Source: Clostridiaceae bacterium
GTDB taxonomy: Bacteria; Bacillota; Clostridia; DSM-8532
Assembly: GCA_012840245.1 (NCBI GenBank)
Contig: DULR01000054.1
Coordinates: 1 to 58,553, forward strand
Direction of reading: 5' to 3'
DNA length: 58,553 bases
A program made the position numbers and the translations under genes. Shown here one piece after another: positions 17,192 through 26,208 of this stretch (position 1 is its first letter; each line of letters opens with the position of its first letter). The notes beneath the pieces were generated by a model. The model made no database searches and was not told the DNA's origin. It saw only the letters and a program-made list of their open reading frames with translations.

Positions 17192-18192
17192 ATCTTTCCC
17201 TTCATCTTTCGTGCTTTGTATAATTCATCGGATTCAGGCATGGTTATCTTAACAGAAATATCATCGTCTTTCAGTATGAAATCTTTTCCGAATGTAATGC
17301 ATCCGATTTCCGAAGCCTTGATATCATGCTGGTTGAGTATCTTTAACAGTTCTTCGCCATTTGGGGTTGTGATCAGCATCGAACCGCTCGATATCAGCTT
17401 TAACGGATCGATCGAAAGAAATTCACAAATGCGTCTTGTTTCTTCAAGTATGGGAATACGGTTTTTATATATCTCAATGCCATATCCGCTTGCCGAGCCG
17501 ATCTCCCAGGCAGCTCCAAGAACACCGCCTTCGGTGACGTCGTGCATGCAGCTCACTCCGAATTTGGCTGCCAATATTCCTTCTTTTACGACACTGATGT
17601 TGTTTAAAAGATTCTTAGCTGAATCAACGAATTCCCCGCCGAATTCCCTCGTCAGTTCTTCCTCAAAAAGCCATGCAAGTATGGTGGTGCCTTCCAGTGC
17701 GGCATACTTGGTTAGTATTATCGAATCGCCCGGTTTGGCTCCCTTTGTTGTTATAAGATTATCCCTCCTGACCTTGCCTATGGCGGTGATGCTCAATACC
17801 AGGCGGTTTACCGCATCGGTAACCTCAGTATGTCCTCCGATAATATCTACCTTCATTGCAGCAGATACTTCCTTTAATTGTTTGATCAGATTCTCTACTG
17901 TTGTAAGTTCGGTATTGACAGGCGCAAGGATGGTAACCAGAAGGCCGACAGGTTCTGCGCCTGCAGAAGCCAGATCATTCAGAGATATATGGATCCCCAA
18001 TGTTCCGATCTCATCATCTGCCCCTGTAATGGGATCTGTTGTAACGACACAAAGATCCCCTGACAGATCGAGAGCGGCGCAGTCTTCTCCGATCCCTGGC
18101 CTGGTAATGACTTCGGAGCGTATGGGATCTGAAAATTCAGACAACAGCTTTTCCAATATATCATTAGGTATTTTACCTATTTCAAGTTTCAA
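17188..18192 (-). CDS. AIR-synthase-related (PurM/HypE/ThiL-fold) protein
   Basis: 334 residues with PurM-superfamily motifs. The N-terminal GIGEDCAALDLSGDLCVVTTDPI and HISLNDLASAGAEPVGLLVTI build the ATP-binding dimer interface, and GGHTEVTDAVNRLVLSITAIG and MHDVTEGGVLGAAWEI follow in the C-terminal half. HypE proteins end with a catalytic cysteine; this one ends in MKGKI without it, so a hydrogenase maturation role is unlikely. It is coupled by 4-base overlaps to the DUF2225 gene upstream and pilD downstream. The substrate is unknown. A phosphoryl-transfer enzyme that supports an unknown step is the most that can be said. Confidence 0.75.
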   Translation of the reverse strand: MKLEIGKIPNDILEKLLSEFSDPIRSEVITRPGIGEDCAALDLSGDLCVVTTDPITGADDEIGTLGIHISLNDLASAGAEPVGLLVTILAPVNTELTTVENLIKQLKEVSAAMKVDIIGGHTEVTDAVNRLVLSITAIGKVRRDNLITTKGAKPGDSIILTKYAALEGTTILAWLFEEELTREFGGEFVDSAKNLLNNISVVKEGILAAKFGVSCMHDVTEGGVLGAAWEIGSASGYGIEIYKNRIPILEETRRICEFLSIDPLKLISSGSMLITTPNGEELLKILNQHDIKASEIGCITFGKDFILKDDDISVKITMPESDELYKARKMKGKI

Positions 18193-18905
18193 TTGGTCTC
18201 CTCCTTTGCAGCTGCCATATGATCCTTGATTTCCTGAATGAGATCACGGGCTGTTTCCATGAGCCTTTGAGGTATCTTGTCCTTATGCTGCGGATCAGCA
18301 TTCAGCATGATAAGGCGGCTGAACCACTTTATGCTGTCATCGTAACGATTCAGCCTTTTACAAAGCTCACCTATTATAAAAAGACAGGTGTACTCGTCGA
18401 TCTTTCCTTCTGTACTCAGATCCTCCTGTCCATAAGCATCCATATAATTTTTCAATGCATGCTCCAAAAACTTTCTTTCGTTTTCTGAATCATTTCTGTA
18501 TCGGTAAAGCCATGCGATCCGCAGGCATATTTTTGCTATTTCGGATTTAGGCGCTTCCATATCGGTCAGATTCAGCAAAACGAGCTTGAATGCTTCAAGA
18601 GCTTTTTCTATGGTCCTGTGTCCTGTAAAGCTGCGCTTTTTCCATCTTTTCGTTATCATTTCCCGGATACGCGCCTTCTCATATTTGTTTATGCTCTGAA
18701 AGCTGGTTACATGAGCGCCATATCCGCATTCCGGACAAATAACCGCTTCATAGAACAATGGATTTTCACCTTCATAGTATGGGCAGAAATCAGTGTCTTG
18801 TTTCAGTAATTTTATTGATTTGTACCTTATTTTTGTATATTCAATTTTTGAATCGCAAACAGGGCAGTCGATACGGGTATTGTACCAGGGTGTTATTTCG
18901 GCCAT
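18189..18905 (-). CDS. DUF2225 family protein
   Basis: 238 residues. Two zinc-ribbon-type cysteine pairs (CPVCDSKIEYTKIRYKSIKL and CPECGYGAHVTSFQSI) bracket an FCPYYEGENP segment, the recognised DUF2225 N-terminal pattern. The C-terminal two thirds is all-helical with TPR-like repeats (IAKICLRIAWLYRYRNDSENER; LFIIGELCKRLNRYDDSIKW). The in-frame codon before the ATG is TTG; GAAGGG is placed for the ATG at 18905. First gene of a coupled three-gene string ending in pilD. Its function is unknown in the literature I can recall; TPRs suggest a protein-binding adaptor. Confidence 0.8.
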   Translation of the reverse strand: MAEITPWYNTRIDCPVCDSKIEYTKIRYKSIKLLKQDTDFCPYYEGENPLFYEAVICPECGYGAHVTSFQSINKYEKARIREMITKRWKKRSFTGHRTIEKALEAFKLVLLNLTDMEAPKSEIAKICLRIAWLYRYRNDSENERKFLEHALKNYMDAYGQEDLSTEGKIDEYTCLFIIGELCKRLNRYDDSIKWFSRLIMLNADPQHKDKIPQRLMETARDLIQEIKDHMAAAKEETN

Positions 18906-19015
18906 CAATGTCTCATCCCTTCAGTAATCTTATCCTATTACCTTATACCACTTAATGACCATGAATAACAACCATGACCGTTTGCGAAGCCAAAGTTTGC
19001 ATTATGAAAGGGTTT

Positions 19016-20185
19016 TCACAGATTCAACGTTTCTGTGTTCGATAAAGCCTCGTTTATAAGTCTCTCCTCATCCAAAACCTTCTCATATTCCAAAGTTTTT
19101 GAAAGCGAAGGCTTCGTGACGGGATGTTTCGCTACGAATACAGTGCAGCAGTCCTCATACGGAAGGATGGAAGTGTCGAAAGTATCTATTTTCCTCGCTA
19201 TTTCTATCACTTCATTTTTATCCATGCCTATCAGCGGTCTGTATACCGGAAGAGATACGGCATGATTGGTCACAAGCATGCTCTCCATGGTCTGACTGGC
19301 CACCTGTCCAATGGCCTCACCGGTCACAAGAGCCAGCGAACCGTTTTTTTCAGCGATCCTCTGAGCTATCTTCATCATATATCTGCGCATAATTATCGTA
19401 AGATATTCATGTGGACATTTTTGATTGATCTCCAGCTGTATCTCTGTAAAGGGTACGATATGAAGCCTGATACCCATTGACCATTCGGAAATTTTCTCAG
19501 CAAGCTTTATTACCTTATCCCTGGCTCTGTCGCTGGTATATGGATAGCTGTGGAAATAGACCGCTTCCATATCAACACCGCGTTTTGCGATCATCCAGCC
19601 TGCAACGGGACTGTCTATTCCTCCGGAAAGAAGAAGTGTCGCCCTTCCTCCCGTTCCGGTAGGCAAGCCCCTGGCACCGGGTATGATCTGTGAATACAGA
19701 TATGTTTCCTCCCGGACCTCTATATAGAGAATAAAGTCAGGATAATGGACATTTACTTTCAACCGGGGAAAATTACGCAGCACATGCGCTCCGATCTCAG
19801 CACAGATCTGGGGCGAATTAAGAGGAAAGTTTTTGTCTCCTCGCCTGGCTTCGACCTTGAAAGTTTCATATGAGTTTTTCTCCAGAAGATCACCAACGAC
19901 CTTTATAGCCGTATCCTTTATTACTTCATAATCGGATGGCACCTTCACTACAGGGCTGACCGATGCTATACCAAAAATCTTTCTCAATCTTATGATAGCT
20001 TCTTCGACATCAAAGTCACTGTTGCCCGATTCCACATAGATTCTGCTTTGGGATTTTCTGACTCTGATATTTCCCATATTTGAAAGCTTCCGCTTTATAT
20101 TGTCCACCAGCCTGTTTTCAAATATATTTTTATTCAGGCCTTTCAAAAATATTTCTTCGTATCTGATCAGGATAATGTTCTCCAT
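19016..20185 (-). CDS. thiI: tRNA 4-thiouridine synthase ThiI
   Basis: 389 residues. It adenylates U8 of tRNA and transfers sulfur from a cysteine desulfurase; it can also serve thiamine synthesis. An N-terminal ferredoxin-like and THUMP domain (to about 165) is followed by the PP-loop ATPase motif LLSGGIDSPVAGWM near residue 185 and the C-terminal EDCCTVFVAKHP segment. No rhodanese domain is attached, as usual in Firmicutes. It follows its likely sulfur donor, the cysteine desulfurase gene, with a 19-base gap. Confidence 0.96.
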   Translation of the reverse strand: MENIILIRYEEIFLKGLNKNIFENRLVDNIKRKLSNMGNIRVRKSQSRIYVESGNSDFDVEEAIIRLRKIFGIASVSPVVKVPSDYEVIKDTAIKVVGDLLEKNSYETFKVEARRGDKNFPLNSPQICAEIGAHVLRNFPRLKVNVHYPDFILYIEVREETYLYSQIIPGARGLPTGTGGRATLLLSGGIDSPVAGWMIAKRGVDMEAVYFHSYPYTSDRARDKVIKLAEKISEWSMGIRLHIVPFTEIQLEINQKCPHEYLTIIMRRYMMKIAQRIAEKNGSLALVTGEAIGQVASQTMESMLVTNHAVSLPVYRPLIGMDKNEVIEIARKIDTFDTSILPYEDCCTVFVAKHPVTKPSLSKTLEYEKVLDEERLINEALSNTETLNL

Positions 20186-20204
20186 ACATTTGACCTCTCA
20201 GGTT

Positions 20205-21341
20205 TTATTTTATTTTTTCCATGATATCCAAAATAGCTTTGACTGTGGTTTCGGCTTCATCAACAGTGTTGAATGAACCGAAACTGAACCGTATCGTTCC
20301 CTCTGCCCATGACCTTGAAAGACCAACTGCTTTCAGGACATGGCTTATGCTGTCCTTCTTTGAATTGCATGCCGATCCGCTTGAGACATATATATCATGC
20401 ATCTCAAGATAATGAAGCAGAGTCTCGGATTTTATGCCTTTAAACGATATGCTCAGGATATTTTCTACCCCATCGGACGGTGAATTTACCCTGATACTGG
20501 ATCCCAGAGCTTCCGAAAGACCGTCTGTGATCCTTTCTTTTATTTTTTTGCAGTTAGCCTGGTCTTTCTTCATATTTGCCGTTTTTGTGCATGCAGCCAG
20601 ACTGAATCCGGCTATGCAGGGAACATTTACAGTGCCCGAGCGGATCTTGCGTTCATGTCCTCCGCCCATCATCATGGGATGGACTCTTGTTCCCTTTCTT
20701 ATATAGATCATGCCGACGCCCTTGGGCCCATGTATTTTATGAGCACTGAATGATATCAGATCAGCTTCCAGTTCCCTTGTGCTTATCGGTATCTTTCCAT
20801 AGCCCTGGACAGCATCGACATGGAATATTGTTTTGCTGTTGCCGGACTTTATTATGCGGGAAGCTTCAATTATCGGTTCTATGGTGCCAAGTTCATTATT
20901 GACAGCCATAATATTCACGAGTATGGTATCCTTCCGAAGCTTTCTTTTCAGGTCATCAAGACCGATTTTGCCGTATTCGTCTACTTCGAGATATTCTACC
21001 TCGTAGCCGATCCTTTCAAGCTCTTTCAGCGATTCAAGGCTCGCAGCGTGTTCTACGGGTGAAGAAAGTATATGTGAGCCCGAGCGCTTGAGGATCTCAG
21101 CCGAGCCTTTGATTGCAAGGTTGACCGATTCGGTGCCTCCGGAAGTAAAGACTATCTCCTCCGGCTTTGCCTTTATGGTTTCTGCAATATCCGCTCTTGC
21201 TTCTTCCAGTATGCGCTCGGCACGCAACCCGAAATTATGGAGCGAAGACGAATTTCCATAGTCCTCCAGCATTATCCTGGATATCAGATTAACAACTTCA
21301 TTGTATGGCTTTGTTGTTGCACTGTTGTCAAAATATATCAT
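20205..21341 (-). CDS. cysteine desulfurase (NifS/IscS type)
   Basis: 378 residues, PLP-dependent class V aminotransferase fold. The N-terminus MIYFDNSATTKPYNEV is diagnostic. The PLP lysine is in FSAHKIHGPKGVGMIYIR near residue 203, and the catalytic persulfide cysteine in YVSSGSACNSKK near 325. It supplies sulfur, most simply to ThiI encoded next in the operon. The ATG is followed directly by the FDNSATT motif, as in relatives, so the start is secure. Confidence 0.95.
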   Translation of the reverse strand: MIYFDNSATTKPYNEVVNLISRIMLEDYGNSSSLHNFGLRAERILEEARADIAETIKAKPEEIVFTSGGTESVNLAIKGSAEILKRSGSHILSSPVEHAASLESLKELERIGYEVEYLEVDEYGKIGLDDLKRKLRKDTILVNIMAVNNELGTIEPIIEASRIIKSGNSKTIFHVDAVQGYGKIPISTRELEADLISFSAHKIHGPKGVGMIYIRKGTRVHPMMMGGGHERKIRSGTVNVPCIAGFSLAACTKTANMKKDQANCKKIKERITDGLSEALGSSIRVNSPSDGVENILSISFKGIKSETLLHYLEMHDIYVSSGSACNSKKDSISHVLKAVGLSRSWAEGTIRFSFGSFNTVDEAETTVKAILDIMEKIK

Positions 21342-21369
21342 TCCGCATGCCTTCCTCTATTGTTTTGTA

Positions 21370-21849
21370 TTATGCATCCAGTCCCCGCGCCTCGATCCCT
21401 TTTGAGGAAACCTCCAGAAGAGCATAGGTCTTTGCGCCGGAACCGCGTGAATAATATAAACTGCCCGGATTCACAAAAAGGGTATTTGATCTGTACCCTA
21501 TGTAAGGAGTATGAGTGTGTCCGAAAAGAACTGCATCCACATTTTCTCTTTTTGCTTTGTTCTCCAGCCTCTCCAGACCGTTCTTGACGTCATATCGGTG
21601 ACCGTGTGTCAGCAGAAGTTTTTTCCCTTCGATATCGAGCAGTATATCAGCCGGCTTATCAAAAACAAAATCGCAATTCCCGGGTACGACATGGAATTCG
21701 AGGTCAGGAAACTGATCAATCAGTCTCCCGGCATCCTTGTAATAATCTCCAAGATGGATTATTCCATTGATCTGCGGGTATGCATTTATAACTTTCAATG
21801 CGGTAAAAACATCACCGTGTGTATCGCTAATAACAAGAAAAATCTTCAT
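21370..21849 (-). CDS. YfcE/MJ0936-type metallophosphoesterase
   Basis: 159 residues with the calcineurin-like metal motifs in order: SDTHGD, LGDYYKD, PGNCD, THGH and GHTH. This is the small YfcE family that acts on phosphodiesters or phosphatases substrates with Mn2+; the natural substrate is not established. The ATG overlaps the stop of rdgB by four bases, so the pair is translationally coupled, an arrangement common in Clostridia. Confidence 0.9.
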   Translation of the reverse strand: MKIFLVISDTHGDVFTALKVINAYPQINGIIHLGDYYKDAGRLIDQFPDLEFHVVPGNCDFVFDKPADILLDIEGKKLLLTHGHRYDVKNGLERLENKAKRENVDAVLFGHTHTPYIGYRSNTLFVNPGSLYYSRGSGAKTYALLEVSSKGIEARGLDA

Positions 21850-22439
21850 GGCCGACTCCAGTTCTTAAGTTTTGCTGCCAAAAGCTCAAAAGCTTTTCCT
21901 CTGTGGCTGATCTGGTTTTTTGTTTCGGTATCAAGCTGAGCCATGGTTTTTCTGAATTCGGGGATGAAGAAAACGGGATCATAACCGAAACCATTGTCTC
22001 CCTTTGGCTTTAAAGCTATTTTCCCCTCCAGGGTCCCCGTAAATATCATCTCATCTGTATCGGTAACAAGAGATGCGGCACATCTGAAACGCGCATTTCG
22101 GTATTCATCAGGGATCCCATCCAGAAGGGCCAGGATACCTTCGTATTGCTTTTTTTCACTGCTCGTTCCCAGAAATCTGGAAGAATAGATTCCGGGAGCA
22201 CCGTTCAAAAAATCCACTTCGAGACCGCTGTCATCGGCTACGACCATGCCGCCTGTCAGTTTCTGAATGGTCCTAGCCTTTAAAAGGGAATTCTCCTCGA
22301 AGCTACTTCCTGTTTCTTCAACATCTATGTTTATATCGAGATCTTTAAGTGAAAGGACTTCATAATCATATCCAGCCAGCAATCTCTTTATCTCTTTTAC
22401 CTTGCCTTCGTTATTTGTTGCTATGACAAGCCTTCTCAT
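21846..22439 (-). CDS. rdgB: XTP/dITP pyrophosphatase (RdgB/HAM1)
   Basis: 197 residues. Hydrolyses non-canonical purine nucleoside triphosphates (XTP, dITP) to monophosphates, preventing their incorporation. Motifs: ATNNEGKVKEI at the N-terminus, VADDSGLEVDFLNGAPGIYSSRF in the middle, GDNGFGYDPVF and SHRGKAF at the C-terminus. It is part of the common rph-rdgB-yfcE order, 78 bases after rph. Confidence 0.96.
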   Translation of the reverse strand: MRRLVIATNNEGKVKEIKRLLAGYDYEVLSLKDLDINIDVEETGSSFEENSLLKARTIQKLTGGMVVADDSGLEVDFLNGAPGIYSSRFLGTSSEKKQYEGILALLDGIPDEYRNARFRCAASLVTDTDEMIFTGTLEGKIALKPKGDNGFGYDPVFFIPEFRKTMAQLDTETKNQISHRGKAFELLAAKLKNWSRP

Positions 22440-22517
22440 TTCTCCTCCCCAATATTTCCGAAGGGATTTTTACTGTGTAAAAACTGCAGATTGACGTTTT
22501 ATCGGATATATCCCATT

Positions 22518-23246
22518 TTACTTATTCAGCAGAACGCTTTTTTGGATATCTATGATCTTTTCTATACCCTGCTTTGCCAGATCGATCAGATTGTCCAGGA
22601 CCTGACGGTTAAAGGGACTTTGCTCTCCGGTAGCCTGAACTTCGATAAACTGGCCCGAAGCTGTCATGACGACATTCATATCGATGCTGGCTGCAGAATC
22701 TTCCTCGTAACACAAATCGAGCAATTGCTCTCCGTTGACATACCCTACACTTACAGCAGCTACAAAATCCTTTATCGGTATCTCGCTGATCTGCCTGCTG
22801 TCTACAAGTTTAGCGCATGCATCCATCAGCGCGACGAACCCGCCGGTTATTGCTGCGGTCCTTGTTCCTCCGTCAGCCTGGATAACATCGCAATCAATAG
22901 TTATGGTCCTTTCCCCAAGCATCCTGAAATCCATCACTGACCTCAGGGATCTTCCTATAAGTCTTTGGATCTCATTAGCTCTTCCGTTTATCCGCAAGTT
23001 GTTCCGGTCCCTGTTGTTTCTTACCGAAGTAGCCCTCGGAAGCATGTCATACTCTGCTGTGACCCAGCCTTCGCCGGTTCCTTTTTTGAATAAAGGGACC
23101 TTGTCCTCGACACTGGCGGTGCAGATGAGCTTTGTATCGCCAAACTCGACCAGGACTGAGCCTTCAGCGTATTTGTTTATATCCCTGGTCAGCCTGATTT
23201 TTCTCAGTTCATTGTATTTCCTTCCGTCAACTCTGCTTGTTTCCAT
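22518..23246 (-). CDS. rph: ribonuclease PH
   Basis: 242 residues. Phosphorolytic 3'-to-5' exoribonuclease that trims tRNA 3' ends. The N-terminal [18 protein letters not shown] and the phosphate site [16 protein letters not shown] are conserved, as are [17 protein letters not shown] and the C-terminal [14 protein letters not shown]. Unlike many Firmicute versions it is not fused to RdgB. GAGG precedes the ATG. Confidence 0.97.
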   Translation of the reverse strand: METSRVDGRKYNELRKIRLTRDINKYAEGSVLVEFGDTKLICTASVEDKVPLFKKGTGEGWVTAEYDMLPRATSVRNNRDRNNLRINGRANEIQRLIGRSLRSVMDFRMLGERTITIDCDVIQADGGTRTAAITGGFVALMDACAKLVDSRQISEIPIKDFVAAVSVGYVNGEQLLDLCYEEDSAASIDMNVVMTASGQFIEVQATGEQSPFNRQVLDNLIDLAKQGIEKIIDIQKSVLLNK

Positions 23247-23550
23247 AATTTAAAAACCTCTTTTTTTTAACTATGTTACCACATGTATAGCATGTTATCC
23301 AGATAATTAAAATATACTTTACCAGAATTTGAATAAGGTTTCATAATCAGAATAGAAGCTCTCTCCGAGGCACAGCTCCATGGAACCGTGTATTAAAACA
23401 GCCCATAGATATGCCTTTGCCGAAAAATCTCCTTTTGAATTTCCTTATGAGCTTTGCCGCAGGAAGTAAAGGAACAGTATATATCGGTTTAATGCCGAAA
23501 CGGGCCAATAAAGCCCGTTTCTTCTTTGAACATATTTCCGACGTAATCCG
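23247..23550. other. 304-base gap between rph and the amidase gene; no confident gene
   Basis: The gap holds a hairpin (23498-23520) that probably ends the amidase transcript, and an AT-rich stretch before rph. On the minus strand one frame stays open from the stop near 23552 to TAA at 23319-23321 and reads like plausible protein (for example GIKPIYTVPLLPAAKL and GESFYSDYETLFKFW). It has no ATG with a ribosome site except a late one at 23381, which would give 20 residues. It may be chance or a remnant. The overlapping plus-strand frame looks spurious. Confidence 0.4.
23498..23520 (-). terminator. hairpin downstream of the AMIN amidase gene
   Basis: Perfect 8-base-pair stem AAACGGGC/GCCCGTTT with a 7-base loop, 30 bases after the amidase stop on the minus strand. 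The trailing T-run is short (TTTC), so termination may be partial. Confidence 0.5.
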
Positions 23551-25512
23551 TCATTTGCTCAGGATCTGTATTATACTGTTTGCCAGAGATTCTGCGGCTT
23601 TCTGAATAAATGCATCGGTATTGAGCAGGGCCAAATCATCAGGGTGTGACATGCAAGCTACTTCAGCCAGGATCGCGGGCATTTTGGTGTACTTCAGAAC
23701 TTTTGTTTCCGTCCTGGCAGATAGGCCAAGGTTCCCGGTTTTAAGGTCTTTTACCAGATTATCCAGCATGAGGGTCGCATAAGCCTTTCCTTTATAGCTT
23801 GTATAATGGTAAAGGACCATCGAACCTTTCATTCCGTTTGGCATGCTGTTATTGTGTATGCTCACAAACAATGTGGCATTCAGATCATTAGCAAATTTAT
23901 ATCTGTCTTCAAGGCTGACGTAAACATCAGTCCTGCGGGTCATATGGACATTGACGCCTTTTGATTTCAATATAGCTTCACATCTCAAGGATATATCAAG
24001 GTTATAATCTTTCTCCTTACAGCCGTTGAACACAGCACCTGGATCTTTCCCACCATGGCCTGGATCAAGAACCACAACTTTTGAACCGCTTACAGGAGCC
24101 ATTACTGAAGCAACAGAAACATAAAGTTCGTCAGGTCCGGAACCGGCAGCGATCTCGAATTTCATATCCGGATTTGTCTTTTCGATTGAAAGGAATGAGT
24201 TTTTGGCTGAAGTATAAACAGTTACATTTTTGACGAGATCATCGCTGATGGTAAAAGTACCCGAACCCAGGCTGACAACGTTCACAGGGATAACGAATGT
24301 GACCAGACTGCCGGTATCTTCGACTATGATCTTGTCTTTATAAGTGTTGAATTTATTCACTATTCCAGAGCCAGTCAGTTTCAGTACGGTTTTTCCGTCA
24401 CCCGGGCCGGCCTTTATGTTGGTCGGACCGTTTGAAGGTTCAGAGCCCGCTGAAGGAGAAGGACTGGATGATGGAGTCGTACTGTTCGACGGTGCGGGAG
24501 TTGCAGAAGGCGTTGCCGATGGCTTCGGGGTAGCTACCGGTGTTGAAGAAGGCGCAGGTGAATTGGCCGGAACAGATGTGCTTCCCTTGTTGATCAGAAA
24601 AACAGAATTCCCTCCCGTAACAGTGTGTGAATATGTGATCGAATCTGTATATGGTATGCGTATGATCGTGCTGTTCTGCTTCTGATTATAACTGATTAGG
24701 GCACCATATATTACCGAATTTCCGGTAAGGAAGCCGTCGGTGAATCCTTTGTCGTTGCCCGGGATCGTGATCTGTATAAACTTCTCTTTTTCTCTTACTT
24801 CAAACCTCGGGGCATTTCCGACTGAAGCCTGGATAAGGCCTATACCTTTAAGTTCGATCCTGCAGGTATTGCCTGTTATAGTCCATGACATCGGACCGTT
24901 CTGCGATATTACAGGTATTTTATCCGAAGAGCCTTCTGATGGAACCGGAGATGTCGCGGGAACCGTTTCCTGGGGCTTCGGAGTTGCAGAAGCAGAAGGA
25001 GACGGGGCTGGCGAAGCCGATGATGATGGATTGGGTGTGGGTGCCGGAGACGGCGATTGCGTATTCGATGATGAGGAGCTTCCGTTCAGAGTAAGCACTA
25101 TCGACTTGCCGTCCGAGGATGTCGTAAGCTTATATGAAGGCTTTGCAGTCGTCTCCACTACAACATTCGTACGCTTTGGATCCGACATGTTGGCCATACG
25201 TATCTGAACCACTGTGCCTTTATTTACATCAAACTTTATGGTTTTTGATACTGAAGCGTTCAATATTTCAAAAACGAGACGGTAATTTTTTATCGATCCT
25301 TCCGGAGGCATTACATATTGCCTCACTATGTCCGTGGAAGGTGAATATATGCGGATTTCTTCAGAAGTGCCGTTCTGGGCGTATGTAACTTTTTGAATCG
25401 TTCCTCCGGGGGAAATCTCCAGAGTGTTTGATGCTTCGGCCTGTACCGGCATACTTATCAAAACAGACAGTATCAGGCAGAAAACGATCAAAATTGACAT
25501 GATTTTTTTCAT
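23551..25512 (-). CDS. N-acetylmuramoyl-L-alanine amidase with AMIN-type domains
   Basis: 653 residues, secreted (signal MKKIMSILIVFCLILSVLIS...MPVQAEA). Three AMIN-like beta domains (about 28-140, 205-310 and 365-465) are joined by two long linkers of Pro, Ser, Ala and Thr. The C-terminal Amidase_3 domain starts VVVLDPGHGGKDPGA (near 480) with metal ligands His in DPGHGG, Glu in KEKDYN, His in FVSIHNN and the catalytic Glu in ILAEVACM. It cleaves the bond between MurNAc and the stem peptide. AMIN domains localise amidases and also occur in PilQ proteins, so wall opening for pilus passage is a possible but unproven role. Confidence 0.9.
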   Translation of the reverse strand: MKKIMSILIVFCLILSVLISMPVQAEASNTLEISPGGTIQKVTYAQNGTSEEIRIYSPSTDIVRQYVMPPEGSIKNYRLVFEILNASVSKTIKFDVNKGTVVQIRMANMSDPKRTNVVVETTAKPSYKLTTSSDGKSIVLTLNGSSSSSNTQSPSPAPTPNPSSSASPAPSPSASATPKPQETVPATSPVPSEGSSDKIPVISQNGPMSWTITGNTCRIELKGIGLIQASVGNAPRFEVREKEKFIQITIPGNDKGFTDGFLTGNSVIYGALISYNQKQNSTIIRIPYTDSITYSHTVTGGNSVFLINKGSTSVPANSPAPSSTPVATPKPSATPSATPAPSNSTTPSSSPSPSAGSEPSNGPTNIKAGPGDGKTVLKLTGSGIVNKFNTYKDKIIVEDTGSLVTFVIPVNVVSLGSGTFTISDDLVKNVTVYTSAKNSFLSIEKTNPDMKFEIAAGSGPDELYVSVASVMAPVSGSKVVVLDPGHGGKDPGAVFNGCKEKDYNLDISLRCEAILKSKGVNVHMTRRTDVYVSLEDRYKFANDLNATLFVSIHNNSMPNGMKGSMVLYHYTSYKGKAYATLMLDNLVKDLKTGNLGLSARTETKVLKYTKMPAILAEVACMSHPDDLALLNTDAFIQKAAESLANSIIQILSK

Positions 25513-25622
25513 TATTACACCTCTCGAAGCTTTTCTTTGGTATCTTCTTCCCTTATGTCGATTTTACCACATTTTACGGGGCTTCAATTAACAAAATCGA
25601 ACAATAAGATTACAGGTTTTTT

Positions 25623-26186
25623 TCAAATTTCCTGTTCAAAATAATATATCGGCTTTTTAGGGTGATCGGATTCACTGTATGAATAAAAACAACCGCAATA
25701 TTTTTGCATATAGTAATTTCTGGCCCTTGAAATCTCCCTTCCTCTCCTGTAAAGAGGTCTGAAATCTTCGTAGTGGAAAATAAGGCCATACTTTTCTGCG
25801 GCAGAGAAACCCAGTTCCTTTATGAGATCATGGTCCTGATAGGGACTTATAAGAAGGCTTGTTGTAAAAGCTTCAAAATCATTCTCTTTTGCGAATCTGG
25901 CGATGTTCTCAATCCTCAGTGCATAGCATGTCCTGCAGCGACGGGCTTTATCGGTATTCAGGCTTTCTTTCCAGTATTCCAGCCTGTATTCATCAAAATA
26001 AGCAACAGGCAGATCATAATGTCCTGCCATGGTTATTACCGATTCCTTACGCTTCTTGAACTCTTCGAAAGGGTGGATATTCGGGTTATGGAAAAAGCCA
26101 TGCAGAACCATGTCATGCCTGCCTTTAAGTGTATCGACTATGGCTACGGCACATGGAGCGCAGCATATGTGCAATAAGAGCTTCAT
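25623..26186 (-). CDS. queH: epoxyqueuosine reductase QueH
   Basis: 187 residues. The QueH (former DUF208) family performs the last step of queuosine synthesis in tRNA by reducing epoxyqueuosine, without cobalamin. Seen: LLLHICCAPCAV at the N-terminus, HPFEEFKKRKES, RCRTCYALR, and the C-terminal KYCGCFYS. These cysteines bind the iron-sulfur/metal site. AAAGGAT precedes the ATG. Together with queT at 52370 it points to queuosine made from salvaged precursor. It lies 22 bases upstream of fmt's neighbourhood but in a separate functional class. Confidence 0.93.
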   Translation of the reverse strand: MKLLLHICCAPCAVAIVDTLKGRHDMVLHGFFHNPNIHPFEEFKKRKESVITMAGHYDLPVAYFDEYRLEYWKESLNTDKARRCRTCYALRIENIARFAKENDFEAFTTSLLISPYQDHDLIKELGFSAAEKYGLIFHYEDFRPLYRRGREISRARNYYMQKYCGCFYSYSESDHPKKPIYYFEQEI

Positions 26187-26208
26187 ATTTATCCTTTCTG
26201 TAAGATCG

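Noticed and set aside
17188-18192. HypE (hydrogenase maturation) identity for the AIR-synthase-like protein
   Set aside because: The C-terminal catalytic cysteine motif of HypE is missing and no hyp gene is nearby.
17216-18229. 337-residue plus-strand open frame
   Set aside because: Antisense shadow of the AIR-synthase-like gene; no ribosome site, no recognisable domain, and the minus-strand gene has clear motifs.
24344-25207. Gly/Asp/Glu-rich plus-strand frames
   Set aside because: Shadows of the Pro/Ser/Ala linkers of the amidase gene; biased composition explains their openness.
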